A stretch of DNA of 56,477 bases from Burkholderia singularis (GTDB lineage: Bacteria > Pseudomonadota > Gammaproteobacteria > Burkholderiales > Burkholderiaceae). This document shows, piece by piece, positions 38,267 through 46,880 of this stretch. The stretch lies in the NCBI RefSeq assembly GCF_900176645.1, contig NZ_FXAN01000055.1, positions 1 to 56,477 on the forward strand, given 5' to 3'. The notes beneath the pieces are model-generated. The model ran no database searches, was not told the DNA's origin, and was given only the letters and a program-made list of their open reading frames with translations. Within the stretch, counting starts at the first letter, position 1; each line of letters starts with the position of its first letter. Position numbers and translations under genes: made by a program.

Positions 38267-39739
38267 ATGCAAAACGCACCTATGAATGTTCTGTTGCCTG
38301 ATGCGCTGGTGATGGCCGCCATCGTCGTCGCCTGGCTGAACGACACCATTTCCGGCGCGGCCGGCCGACGCGTCACGTATCTGATCGCGGTCGTCTCGTC
38401 GATCGCGGCGGGCGTTTGGTTCGCGCTGCAAGCGCTCGATCCGCAGCAGTACTATTTTTTCTCGCGGATGGTCGTCGTCGATTCGTTCGCGAGCGTGATG
38501 AAGGCGGTCGTGTCGTTCGGCTTTGCCGTGTCGCTCGTCTATTCGCGTAAGTACCTTGAGGATCGCGACCTGTTCCGCGGCGACGTGTTCCTGCTCGGAA
38601 TGTTCTCGCTGCTCGGTCAGATCGTGATGATCTCGGGCAACAACTTCCTGACGCTGTACCTCGGCCTCGAACTGATGTCGCTGTCGCTGTACGCGACGAT
38701 CGCGCTGCGCCGCGATGCCGCGCAGTCGAGCGAGGCGGCGATGAAGTACTACGTGCTCGGCGCGCTGGCTTCGGGCTTCGTGCTGTATGGGATTTCGATG
38801 CTGTACGGCGCGACGGGTTCGCTCGAATTGAACGAAGTGCTGAAGGCGGTTGCGTCGGGCCACATCAACGATGCGGTGCTGCTGTTCGGCGTGATTTTCG
38901 TCGTCGCCGGCGTCGCGTTCAAGCTGGGCGCCGTGCCGTTCCACATGTGGGTGCCGGACGTCTATCAGGGCGCGCCGACCGCGATGACGCTGTTCGTCGG
39001 CGGCGGCCCGAAGGTGGCGGCATTCGCGTGGGGGCTGCGCTTTCTCGTGATGGGGCTGTTGCCGCTCGCGGCCGACTGGCAGCAGATGCTCGTGATCCTG
39101 GCGGCGCTGTCGCTGATCGTGGGCAACGTGACCGGTATTGTCCAGCGCAACGTCAAGCGCATGCTCGCGTACTCCGCGATTTCGAACATGGGCTTCGTGC
39201 TGCTCGGTCTGCTCGCGGGCGTCATCGGCGGCAATCCGTCGTCGGCGGCGAGCGCGTACAGTTCGGCGATGTTTTATTCGATCATTTATCTCGTGACGAC
39301 GATGGGCGCGTTCGGTGTCGTGATGCTGCTCGCGCGCCGCGATTTCGAGGCGGAAACGCTCGACGACTTCAAGGGGCTCAACAAGCGCAGCCCGGTGTTT
39401 GCGTTCGTGATGATGGCGATGATGTTCTCGCTCGCGGGCATTCCGCCGACGGTCGGTTTCCATGCGAAGCTCGCGGTGCTCGAGGCGACGGTCAACGCAG
39501 GTCTCACGTGGCTTGCGGTGCTGGCCGTCATCACGTCGCTGATCGGCGCGTTCTACTATCTGCGTATCGTCAAGCTGATGTATTTCGATGCGCCGCAGGA
39601 CACGACGCCGATCGCAGGTGACGCATGCAAGCGCGCCGTGCTCGTGCTGAACGGCGTCGCCGTCGTGCTGCTCGGCATTCTGCCGGGTCCGCTGATGACG
39701 ATCTGCCTGCAGGCAATCAGCCATACGCTGCCGCTCTAA
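38267..39739 (+). CDS. nuoN: NADH-quinone oxidoreductase subunit N
   Basis: 490 residues, the third antiporter-like subunit. Conserved blocks: LYLGLELMSLSLYATIALRR (channel Glu), FKLGAVPFHMWVPDVYQGAPTAMTLF and AYSAISNMGFVLLGL. GGAGGAAATCAAG precedes the ATG at 38267; a second ATG five codons on (38282) is possible. Its stop codon overlaps the start of the DUF2818 gene by one base (TAATG). Confidence 0.96.
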   Translation: MQNAPMNVLLPDALVMAAIVVAWLNDTISGAAGRRVTYLIAVVSSIAAGVWFALQALDPQQYYFFSRMVVVDSFASVMKAVVSFGFAVSLVYSRKYLEDRDLFRGDVFLLGMFSLLGQIVMISGNNFLTLYLGLELMSLSLYATIALRRDAAQSSEAAMKYYVLGALASGFVLYGISMLYGATGSLELNEVLKAVASGHINDAVLLFGVIFVVAGVAFKLGAVPFHMWVPDVYQGAPTAMTLFVGGGPKVAAFAWGLRFLVMGLLPLAADWQQMLVILAALSLIVGNVTGIVQRNVKRMLAYSAISNMGFVLLGLLAGVIGGNPSSAASAYSSAMFYSIIYLVTTMGAFGVVMLLARRDFEAETLDDFKGLNKRSPVFAFVMMAMMFSLAGIPPTVGFHAKLAVLEATVNAGLTWLAVLAVITSLIGAFYYLRIVKLMYFDAPQDTTPIAGDACKRAVLVLNGVAVVLLGILPGPLMTICLQAISHTLPL

Positions 39740-40044
39740 TGTCGGCTGCGGGCTGGTTCATCGTGTTGTTGGCGCTTGCGGGCGCCAACCTGCCGTTCCT
39801 GAATCAACGCCTGTTCGCCGTCGTGCCGCTCAATGGTGGGGCGGCGGCGAAAAAGAGCGCGTGGCTTCGGATCGGCGAATTGATCGTGCTGTATTTCGCG
39901 GTCGGCGCGCTGGGCTTCTGGCTCGAATCGCGCGCCGGCAACCGTTTCGAACAGGGCTGGCAGTTCTATGCGATTACGTTCAGTCTTTTTGTCGTGTTCG
40001 CGTTTCCCGGCTTCACGTTCCAATATTTAGTCAAGCGGCGCTGA
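39739..40044 (+). CDS. DUF2818 family small membrane protein
   Basis: 101 residues with three hydrophobic helices: FIVLLALAGANLPFL, ELIVLYFAVGALGFWLES and FYAITFSLFVVFAFPGFTF. It overlaps the nuoN stop by one base, so its translation is coupled to complex I. The position after nuoN is a betaproteobacterial arrangement, and a role in complex I assembly or as an accessory subunit is plausible but not shown. Confidence 0.88.
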   Translation: MSAAGWFIVLLALAGANLPFLNQRLFAVVPLNGGAAAKKSAWLRIGELIVLYFAVGALGFWLESRAGNRFEQGWQFYAITFSLFVVFAFPGFTFQYLVKRR

Positions 40045-40079
40045 CGGACTGGCCGTCACGTCCCCAACCGGAGCCGCCG

Positions 40080-40670
40080 ATGGCCGATTTGCCGAATCAC
40101 GACGCCACGCTCTTCGAAACCTGTATCGAGAGCCAAGCCGTCTACGACGGTACGTTCCTGAAAGTGAAGCGCGATACGGTGCGTCTGCCCGACGGCAAGC
40201 ATGCGACGCGCGAATACGTGACCCATCCGGGCGCGGTGATGGTCATCCCGGTCTTCGACGACGGCCGGGTGCTGATGGAGAACCAATATCGTTATCCAAT
40301 CGGCAAGGTGATGACGGAATTTCCGGCCGGCAAGCTCGATCCGAACGAGGGTGCGCTCGCTTGCGCGATCCGCGAACTGCGCGAGGAAACCGGTTACACC
40401 GCGCGCGAATACGTGTATCTAACGCGTATCCATCCGATCATTTCGTATTCGACCGAATTCATCGACATCTATCTCGCCCGCGGCCTTACGCCGGGCGAGC
40501 GCAAGCTCGACGACGGCGAATTCCTCGAGACATTCACGGCGATGCTGCCGGATCTGCTCGAATGGGTGCGCACCGGCCGGATCAGCGATGTGAAGACGAT
40601 CATCGGGACGATGTGGCTCGAAAAGGCGCTGTCGGGCGCGTGGCCGCTCGGCGAGGTCGTGCGGCCGTAA
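40080..40670 (+). CDS. NUDIX hydrolase, ADP-ribose pyrophosphatase type
   Basis: 196 residues. The NUDIX box G-x5-E-x7-R-E-x2-E-E-x-G is complete in the stretch from GKLDPNEG to RELREETGY. Downstream, HPIISYSTEFIDIYLARGL fits the ADP-ribose pyrophosphatase subgroup (NudF-like). ADP-ribose cleavage would link it to NAD turnover, a reasonable neighbour for complex I. It begins 35 bp after DUF2818. ATG at 40080 was chosen; upstream frame is non-conserved. Confidence 0.9.
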   Translation: MADLPNHDATLFETCIESQAVYDGTFLKVKRDTVRLPDGKHATREYVTHPGAVMVIPVFDDGRVLMENQYRYPIGKVMTEFPAGKLDPNEGALACAIRELREETGYTAREYVYLTRIHPIISYSTEFIDIYLARGLTPGERKLDDGEFLETFTAMLPDLLEWVRTGRISDVKTIIGTMWLEKALSGAWPLGEVVRP

Positions 40671-40779
40671 GCCCGTGCTCGCGGGCGGGCCAAGCGGGAG
40701 ATTTTGGACCACGATACAATCGGTGTGAGTGTGGTGATAGCGAGAGCCGCTCATTCACCAAACTAATTTAGCACGATCG

Positions 40780-40807
40780 TTCACAAAATTTCTTTTTGCG
40801 CTACACT
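40780..40807 (+). promoter_or_regulatory. Candidate promoter of the DUF1178 gene
   Basis: TTCACA (40780-40785), 16-bp AT-rich spacer, TACACT (40802-40807), 22 bp before the ATG. This gives the DUF1178 gene its own start site after the nuo operon. Confidence 0.5.
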
Positions 40808-40828
40808 GGCACCACGCCCTGATTCAGC

Positions 40829-41251
40829 ATGAAGGTTCTCGACTTACAGTGCCCCCATGGCCATCGGTTCGAAGGCTGGTTTGCGTCAGCCGACGAGTTC
40901 GACGCGCAGTTGTCTCGCAAGCTGGTCGAATGTCCGGTTTGCGGGGCGACTGAGGTCAGCCGCATGCCGTCCGCGCCTCGCCTGAATTTGTCAGGCGCGA
41001 CGCGCGAGCAGCCGGTTGATCCGCGCGTGCTGCAGGCGCAGGTGATGCGCGCGCTACGGGAGGTGCTGGCGAAGACCGAGAACGTGGGCGAGCGCTTCGC
41101 CGAGGAAGCGCGGCGTATTCATTACAACGAAGCGCCCGCGCGCAGCATTCGTGGCGTGACGACGCTTGAGGACGCGCAAGCCTTGGTCGAAGAAGGCATC
41201 GATGTGCTGCCGCTGCCGGTTCCGGCCGCGCTGAAGGAACCTCTCCAGTAA
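40829..41251 (+). CDS. DUF1178 family zinc-ribbon protein
   Basis: 140 residues. The N-terminus MKVLDLQCPHGHRFEGWFAS and the later VECPVCGATEVSRMPSAPRLNL form a CxxxH...CxxC zinc-ribbon-like pair that defines DUF1178. The middle region is helical and the C-terminus Pro/Leu-rich. Function is unknown. It has its own promoter and precedes the acyl-CoA dehydrogenase cluster by 67 bp. Confidence 0.9.
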   Translation: MKVLDLQCPHGHRFEGWFASADEFDAQLSRKLVECPVCGATEVSRMPSAPRLNLSGATREQPVDPRVLQAQVMRALREVLAKTENVGERFAEEARRIHYNEAPARSIRGVTTLEDAQALVEEGIDVLPLPVPAALKEPLQ

Positions 41252-41318
41252 TCGTTCACGATTGCCGGGCGGCCTCGGCGGCCGCTGGTGCGGTCCTGGC
41301 CCAGGAGGAGACACCGGC

Positions 41319-42515
41319 ATGAATCTCGATTATTCCCCCGCCGACGACGCGTTCCGCGCCGACATCCGCGCATGGCTCGAAGCGAATCTGCCTCGCGAGC
41401 TGCGAGCGAAAGTTCTTGATCATAAGCGTTTGAATCGCGAAGACTACGCGAATTGGCACCGGCTGCTCGGCGCGCGCGGCTGGTCCGCGCCTGCATGGCC
41501 GGTCGAATATGGCGGTCCGGGCTGGAATGCGATCGAGCGGCATATATGGGAAGAGGAGTGCGCGCGGATCGGCGCGCCGCCCGTGCTGCCGTTCGGCGTG
41601 TCGATGGTCGCGCCGGTGCTGATGAAGTACGGCAGCGAAGCGCAGAAGCGTCATTATCTGCCGCGCATCCTCGACGGCACCGATTGGTGGTGCCAGGGCT
41701 ATTCGGAGCCCGGCTCGGGCTCGGATCTCGCGTCGCTGCGCACGCGCGCCGAGCGTCACGGCGATCACTACATCGTCAATGGCCAGAAAACCTGGACAAC
41801 GCTCGGCCAGTACGCGGATATGATGTTCTGCCTCGTGCGCACCGATCCCGCTGCGAAGAAGCAGGAAGGGATTTCGTTTCTGCTGATCGACATGAAGACG
41901 CCCGGCATCACGGTGCGGCCGATCGTCATGCTCGACGAGGATCACGAGGTCAACGAAGTGTTTTTCGAGGACGTGAAGGTGCCGCTCGATAACCTCGTCG
42001 GCGACGAGAATCGCGGTTGGACCTACGCGAAGTATCTGCTTGGGCACGAGCGCACCGGGATCGCGCGCGTCGGCGCATCCAAACGCGAACTCGCATTCCT
42101 GAAGCAGCTCGCATCGCGCGAGCGCAAGAACGGCCGGCCGTTGATCGACGATCCGGTGTTTGCCGGAAGAATCGCCGCGCTCGAAATCGAACTGATGGCG
42201 CTTGAGGTGACGGTGCTGCGTGTGGTCAGCAGCGAAGCGAGCGGGCGCGGGCCGGGGCCGGAGGCGTCGATGCTGAAGATCAAGGGCACCGAGGTCCAGC
42301 AGGGGTTGACCGAGTTGATGGTCGATGCGATTGGCCCGCTTGCCGCGCCGTTCGACGTGCCGTTTCTTGAAGGCGAGCGCGAGCGCAGCGTCGTCGACGA
42401 CGATGCCGCGGCACCGCTTGCCGCGTATTACTTCAACTATCGCAAGACGTCGATTTACGGCGGCTCGAACGAGATCCAGAAAAACATCATCGCGCAGATG
42501 ATGCTTGGATTGTGA
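41319..42515 (+). CDS. Acyl-CoA dehydrogenase, first of an adjacent pair
   Basis: 398 residues with the three-domain acyl-CoA dehydrogenase fold. Visible: the FAD-stacking GYSEPGSGSDLASL, GQKTWTTLGQYADMMFCLVRT, and C-terminal YGGSNEIQKNIIAQ. The usual RxQFG FAD-contact motif of the C-terminal domain is missing, and the position of the MCAD-type catalytic Glu (IYEG) is Gly. The second dehydrogenase next door carries the RxQFG motif instead, suggesting a heteromeric enzyme. AGGAGGAG lies 6 bases before the ATG. It is first in a four-gene plus-strand operon with two MaoC proteins. Confidence 0.92.
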   Translation: MNLDYSPADDAFRADIRAWLEANLPRELRAKVLDHKRLNREDYANWHRLLGARGWSAPAWPVEYGGPGWNAIERHIWEEECARIGAPPVLPFGVSMVAPVLMKYGSEAQKRHYLPRILDGTDWWCQGYSEPGSGSDLASLRTRAERHGDHYIVNGQKTWTTLGQYADMMFCLVRTDPAAKKQEGISFLLIDMKTPGITVRPIVMLDEDHEVNEVFFEDVKVPLDNLVGDENRGWTYAKYLLGHERTGIARVGASKRELAFLKQLASRERKNGRPLIDDPVFAGRIAALEIELMALEVTVLRVVSSEASGRGPGPEASMLKIKGTEVQQGLTELMVDAIGPLAAPFDVPFLEGERERSVVDDDAAAPLAAYYFNYRKTSIYGGSNEIQKNIIAQMMLGL

Positions 42516-42677
42516 GCATGGGATGAGAACGGCGCCGGCGCTGAATGCCCGCGGCTCGGCATCGCCGGGCCCGACCGGGCGTCGGCGCCAAGCCGGACCG
42601 ATATCCGATCGACTGCGTTGCGTGCGGCGGGATCAGGCGCCAAAGGCGCTCATTCCGGCCGACATAGGAGACAAGTG

Positions 42678-43811
42678 ATGAATTTCACTTTCAGCGAAGA
42701 GCAGCAGCAATTCGGCGACGCGTTGCGCCGCTATCTGACCGAGCGCTACGATTTCGACGCACGGCGCGCGATCATTCACTCGGAGGCTGGCGTATCCGCC
42801 GACCAATGGCGCGCGTTCGCCGAACTCGGCTTGACTGCGCTGCCAGTGCCGCAAGCGCACGGCGGCTTCGGCGGCGATGCCGTCTATATGCTGGTCGCGA
42901 TGCGGGAATTGGGGCGTGCGCTCGTCGTCGAACCTTATTGGGCGACGGCAGTCGGTATCGAGGCGTTGCGCATCGCGGGCTCGGGTGACGCGGCGGACGC
43001 CGCGCTGCTCGAACGGGTCGCGCAGGGCGACGCGAAGCTCGCCGTCGCGTTTCACGAGCCGCATGCGCGCTACGACCTGTTCGCGATCGAGACGAGCGCG
43101 CGGCCGGACGGCGATGCGTTCGCGTTGAGCGGTGTGAAATCCGTGGTCACGCACGGCGCGCAAGCGGACGTGCTGATCCTGCCGGCGCGGCTGCCTGACG
43201 GTGCGCTTGGCCTGTTCGCGCTCGAGCGCGGCGCGGCGGGCGCCGACGTGACCGATTACCGGACGATCGACGGCCAGCGCGCGGCGACGATCCGTTTGTC
43301 GAACGCGCCGGCTCGTGCGCTCGCGGGCGGCATGCACGGCGACGCCGCATGGGAGCAGATTGCCGATTACGGCACTGTGCTGCTATGCGCCGAGGCGCTC
43401 GGCGCGCTTGATGCGCTCAATCACGCGACGCTCGATTACACGAAGACGCGGGAGCAATTCGGCGGACCGATCGCGCGCTTTCAAGCGCTCCAGCATCGGA
43501 TGGTCGACATGCTGATCCATGCCGAGCAGGCTCGCTCGCTCACCTACCTGGCCGCCGTGCGCTATGCGAGCAGTAACGCGGACGAGCGCCGCCGCGCGGT
43601 GTCGGCGGCCAAGGCGCGGCTCGGGCAGGCGGCGCGTTTCATCGGCCAGCAGGCCGTGCAGTTGCACGGCGGCATGGGCGTTACCGACGAAGTCGCGGCC
43701 GCGCATTGGTTCAAGCGGTTGTCGATCATCGAAACGACCCTCGGCGACGTCGATCACCACGTTGCGCGTTTTGCTTCGCTGCCGGATTTTGCGGCGCCGC
43801 AGGCCGCTTGA
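42678..43811 (+). CDS. Acyl-CoA dehydrogenase, second of an adjacent pair
   Basis: 377 residues. The N-terminal helical domain starts NFTFSEEQQQFGDALRRYL. The C-terminal domain has TREQFGGPIARFQALQHRMVDM (FAD contact) and GQQAVQLHGGMGVTDE. The IYGGxxEIQ motif near the C-terminus is absent; the chain ends with RLSIIETTLGDVDHHVARF. The pair therefore splits features normally present in one chain. GGAG precedes the ATG. The substrate is unknown. Confidence 0.92.
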   Translation: MNFTFSEEQQQFGDALRRYLTERYDFDARRAIIHSEAGVSADQWRAFAELGLTALPVPQAHGGFGGDAVYMLVAMRELGRALVVEPYWATAVGIEALRIAGSGDAADAALLERVAQGDAKLAVAFHEPHARYDLFAIETSARPDGDAFALSGVKSVVTHGAQADVLILPARLPDGALGLFALERGAAGADVTDYRTIDGQRAATIRLSNAPARALAGGMHGDAAWEQIADYGTVLLCAEALGALDALNHATLDYTKTREQFGGPIARFQALQHRMVDMLIHAEQARSLTYLAAVRYASSNADERRRAVSAAKARLGQAARFIGQQAVQLHGGMGVTDEVAAAHWFKRLSIIETTLGDVDHHVARFASLPDFAAPQAA

Positions 43812-43848
43812 GCGCGGCGCGGATCACTCACTTTGACGGAGACGTTTG

Positions 43849-44307
43849 ATGGGCATCAGCTACGAAGATCTGATAGTGGGCAGCGCGACCGAAGTCGGCA
43901 AGCACACGTTCACAGCCGACGAGATCGTGACGTTCGCGCAAGCCTACGATCCGCAGCCTTTTCATCTCGACGAGGCGACGGCAAAGGCATCGATGTTCGG
44001 CGGATTGGTTGCGAGCGGCTGGCACACGTGCTCGGTGTTCATGGGAATGCTCGTGCGCAACGTGCTGCAAGGCTCGACGAGCATGGGCTCGCCCGGCATC
44101 GACGAAATCCGCTGGCTGAAGCCGGTGCGTGCCGGCGACACGATCACGATGTACAACAAGATACTGGACAAGCGGGTGTCGGCGAGCCGCCCGGATCGCG
44201 GGATCGTGTCGACCGAATGGGAAGGCGTCAACGAGCGCGGCGAGACGGTGATCACGGTGCGCTCGAAGGTGCTGTTCGGGCTGCGCGAGCCGAAGGGGCA
44301 GGCATGA
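43849..44307 (+). CDS. MaoC-like hot-dog dehydratase, first of a pair
   Basis: 152 residues, one hot-dog domain. Residues FAQAYDPQPFHLDEATAKASMFGGLVASGWHT contain the R-hydratase 2 motif with catalytic Asp and His. Such proteins hydrate enoyl-CoA. Its stop overlaps the start of the next MaoC gene (ATGA, 44304-44307). It begins 37 bp after the second acyl-CoA dehydrogenase. Confidence 0.92.
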   Translation: MGISYEDLIVGSATEVGKHTFTADEIVTFAQAYDPQPFHLDEATAKASMFGGLVASGWHTCSVFMGMLVRNVLQGSTSMGSPGIDEIRWLKPVRAGDTITMYNKILDKRVSASRPDRGIVSTEWEGVNERGETVITVRSKVLFGLREPKGQA

Positions 44308-44801
44308 CGGCCGACGTGACGCAGGAAGAGCAAGCGGCGCTGCCGACGATTGCGTCGGCGCAGGCGCTGCGCGATCTCGTCGGCGCGGCGCCGTTCGTCA
44401 GCGATTGGTGCGTCGTCGACCAGCCGCGCGTCAATGGTTTTGCCGAAGCGACCGATGATCGTCAATGGATTCACATCGATCCTGAGCGTGCGCGGCGCGA
44501 GTCGCCGTTCGGCGGCCCGGTCGCGCATGGTTTCTTGACGCTGTCGCTGATTCCGGCGTTGATGTCCCGCACGATCCGTTTTGCCGAGCGCATGAGCGTG
44601 AACTACGGACTCAATCGCGTGCGTTTCGTGCGGCCGGTGCCGGTCGGCTCGCGCGTGCGGGCGCGCTTCGGGGTCAAGGACACGGCCGACGGCCCGCAGG
44701 GCAGCGTGCGCGTGACATGGTCGATATCGGTTGAAATCGAGCATCCGGAGAAACCGGAGTTGGCATGCGCGATGGAATTTGTCACGCTGCACTTCTTCTG
44801 A
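44304..44801 (+). CDS. MaoC-like hot-dog dehydratase, second of a pair
   Basis: 165 residues. FAEATDDRQWIHIDPERARRESPFGGPVAHGFLTLSLIP is the MaoC hydratase motif, with the catalytic Asp-His arrangement intact. YGLNRVRFVRPVPVGSRVRARF follows. Overlapping starts indicate co-translation with the first MaoC gene; they may act as a heteromer or on successive substrates. It is the last gene of the plus-strand acyl-CoA operon. Confidence 0.92.
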   Translation: MTADVTQEEQAALPTIASAQALRDLVGAAPFVSDWCVVDQPRVNGFAEATDDRQWIHIDPERARRESPFGGPVAHGFLTLSLIPALMSRTIRFAERMSVNYGLNRVRFVRPVPVGSRVRARFGVKDTADGPQGSVRVTWSISVEIEHPEKPELACAMEFVTLHFF

Positions 44802-44884
44802 TCGCCGAAGGCTGCGCCGCAGCGGCGGCTTGCCTCTCGCCGGCCGCCGCGGCGCCGGAGATGCTGGAGAGCGCGGCAGCGTGC

Positions 44885-45580
44885 TCAGCGGCGCGTGTAT
44901 TGCGTCGCGCCAAACAATATTTCGCGTGCGCGGGCGTCGTCCTGCAGCGGCTTGCGTTCGGACGTCAGCACTTCGACGCCGCGCCGTACCGCGTCGCGTG
45001 CGGCGATTGCGTCCTGCCAGCGCTTCACGTTCGGAAAATCCTCGAGCGCGATGCCCTGGTTTTGCCATGAGCGCGTCCACGGGTAGGCGGCGATGTCGGC
45101 GATCGTGTAATCGTCGCCCGCCAGGTACGCGGACTGACCGAGCTGCTTGTCCATCACGCCATACAGGCGCTTCGCTTCGTTCGTATAACGGTTGACCGCG
45201 TATTCGATCCGCTCGGGCGCGTAGAGGCGGAAATGGTGGGCCTGGCCAAGCATCGGGCCGATGCCGCCCATCTGAAACATGAGCCATTGCAGCGTTGCAT
45301 AGCGCGCGGTGGGTTCGGACGGCAGGAACTTGCCGGTCTTCTCGGCGAGATAGATCAGGATCGCGCCCGACTCGAACAGTGAGATCGGTTCGCCGTCGGG
45401 GCCGTCGTGATCGACGATCGCGGGGATTTTATTGTTCGGGCTGATTTTCAGGAACGCCGGCTTGAACTGGTCGCCCGCGCCGATATCGATCGGATGCGCG
45501 CGATATTCGAGCCCGGTTTCCTCGAGCATGATGTGGATTTTGTGACCATTCGGCGTGGCCCAGCTGTAAACGTCGATCAT
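44885..45580 (-). CDS. Glutathione S-transferase, Ure2p/YfcG-like
   Basis: 231 residues. The thioredoxin-like N-domain starts MIDVYSWATPNGHKIHIMLEE, with the Asn-Gly pair of the Nu/YfcG class instead of a Ser/Cys active site. NNKIPAIVDHDG and SLFESGAILIYLAEKTGKF bind glutathione. The helical C-domain has the GDDYTIADIAAYPWTRSW motif. YfcG-type enzymes act as disulfide reductases. AGGAGCGACG precedes the ATG. It follows the APH-like kinase gene by 150 bp on the same strand. Confidence 0.93.
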   Translation of the reverse strand: MIDVYSWATPNGHKIHIMLEETGLEYRAHPIDIGAGDQFKPAFLKISPNNKIPAIVDHDGPDGEPISLFESGAILIYLAEKTGKFLPSEPTARYATLQWLMFQMGGIGPMLGQAHHFRLYAPERIEYAVNRYTNEAKRLYGVMDKQLGQSAYLAGDDYTIADIAAYPWTRSWQNQGIALEDFPNVKRWQDAIAARDAVRRGVEVLTSERKPLQDDARAREILFGATQYTRR

Positions 45581-45730
45581 CGTCGCTCCTCGTTTGCGGT
45601 TCGGTCGTCGCGGCATGGCGGAGCGCCGCGGCACGGACGAGGAAATTAGAGCATAGATCGACGCGCGCCGCAGACGGCGCGCCCGCGTTCGGCAACGCGC
45701 CCGCGCGCCTCGCCGAACGCGGATGCGCCG

Positions 45731-46834
45731 TCAGTGCGCCTGTTGCGCGTAGCGCCATGCGATCTCGGCGAGCGGCCGCGCGCGCCGGCCCGCATCGAGC
45801 GCCTGCGCGCTCGATGCGGTGCCGTCGACCGCGCGTTTCATCACGCCTTGCAGGATCGCCGCGATCCGGAACAGGTTGTACGCGAGATAGAAATTCCAGT
45901 TGTCCGGGACCTTCAGGCCGGTGCGCTCGCAGTAGCGGGCGACATAGTGCGCTTCGTCCGGAATGCCGAGCGACGGCAGATCGAGCCCCGCGATTCCGCG
46001 GAAGTGCCCCGGCTCGACGTGCCACGCGATGCAGTGATACGCGAAATCGGCGAGCGGATCGCCGAGCGTCGACAGCTCCCAGTCGAGCACCGCAAGCACA
46101 CGCGGCTCGCGCGGCTCGAAGATCAGATTGTCGAGCCGGTAGTCGCCGTGCACGATCGACACGCGCGCGCCCTGTCCGGTTTCGGGCGGCAGATGCTGCG
46201 GCAGCCAGTCGATCAGCTTGCGCATCGCGTCGATCGGCTCGGTTTCCGATGCGAGATATTGCTTGCTCCAGCGCGCGATTTGCCGCTCGAAATAGTTGCC
46301 GGCCTTGCCGTAATCGGCGAGGCCGATCGCATGCGGATCGATCGAGTGCAGCGCGGCGATGACCCGGTTCATCTCGTCGTAATGGCTGGCGCGTTCCTCG
46401 GGCGTCAGATTCGGCAGCGACGGGTCCCACAGCACGCGGCCGTCGACGAACGCCATCACATAGAACGCGCGGCCGATCACGTTTTCGTCTTCGCAGAGCG
46501 CAAGCATCGGGGCAACGGGTACGCCGGTTGCGGCGAGCGCGGCCATCACGCGGTATTCGCGCTCGATCGCGTGGGCGGACGGCAAGAGCTTCGCCGCCGG
46601 CGCAGGCTTCGCGCGCAGCACGTAGCTGCGTTGCGGCGTGACGAGCTTGAACGTCGGATTCGACTGGCCGCCCTTGAATTGCTCGATGGAAAGCGGCCCG
46701 GCGAAGCCGTCGATATGCTCGGCAAGCCACGCGCTCAGCGCATTCACGTCGAAGCGCTGCGCGCCGTCGACCGGGCGGGTGCCTTCGAAGGCGGCATAAA
46801 CGGTTTGAGCGGAAGTTTGTTCGTTCGAAGCCAT
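45731..46834 (-). CDS. APH/choline-kinase-like phosphotransferase (ACAD10/11- or LvaA-like)
   Basis: 367 residues with a protein-kinase-like fold. Visible: RAKP (ATP lysine, about residue 76), Glu about 93, HGDYRLDN (residues 229-236, catalytic Asp231 and Asn236) and LDWELSTLGDP (metal Asp251). This branch includes the kinase halves of mammalian ACAD10/ACAD11 and the LvaA kinase of levulinate catabolism, which phosphorylate hydroxyacyl-CoA so that phosphate can be eliminated. Presence beside acyl-CoA dehydrogenases supports such a role; that is inference. GGAG lies before the ATG at 46834. Confidence 0.9.
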   Translation of the reverse strand: MASNEQTSAQTVYAAFEGTRPVDGAQRFDVNALSAWLAEHIDGFAGPLSIEQFKGGQSNPTFKLVTPQRSYVLRAKPAPAAKLLPSAHAIEREYRVMAALAATGVPVAPMLALCEDENVIGRAFYVMAFVDGRVLWDPSLPNLTPEERASHYDEMNRVIAALHSIDPHAIGLADYGKAGNYFERQIARWSKQYLASETEPIDAMRKLIDWLPQHLPPETGQGARVSIVHGDYRLDNLIFEPREPRVLAVLDWELSTLGDPLADFAYHCIAWHVEPGHFRGIAGLDLPSLGIPDEAHYVARYCERTGLKVPDNWNFYLAYNLFRIAAILQGVMKRAVDGTASSAQALDAGRRARPLAEIAWRYAQQAH

Positions 46835-46880
46835 CGTTGTCTCCGTGGCGAAATCCGGATGTGACGGCACGCCGATGCGC

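Noticed and set aside
36749..39724. Open frame of about 991 codons on the minus strand opposite nuoM and nuoN
   Set aside because: Same reason: antisense shadow of nuoM/nuoN with biased composition and no domain.
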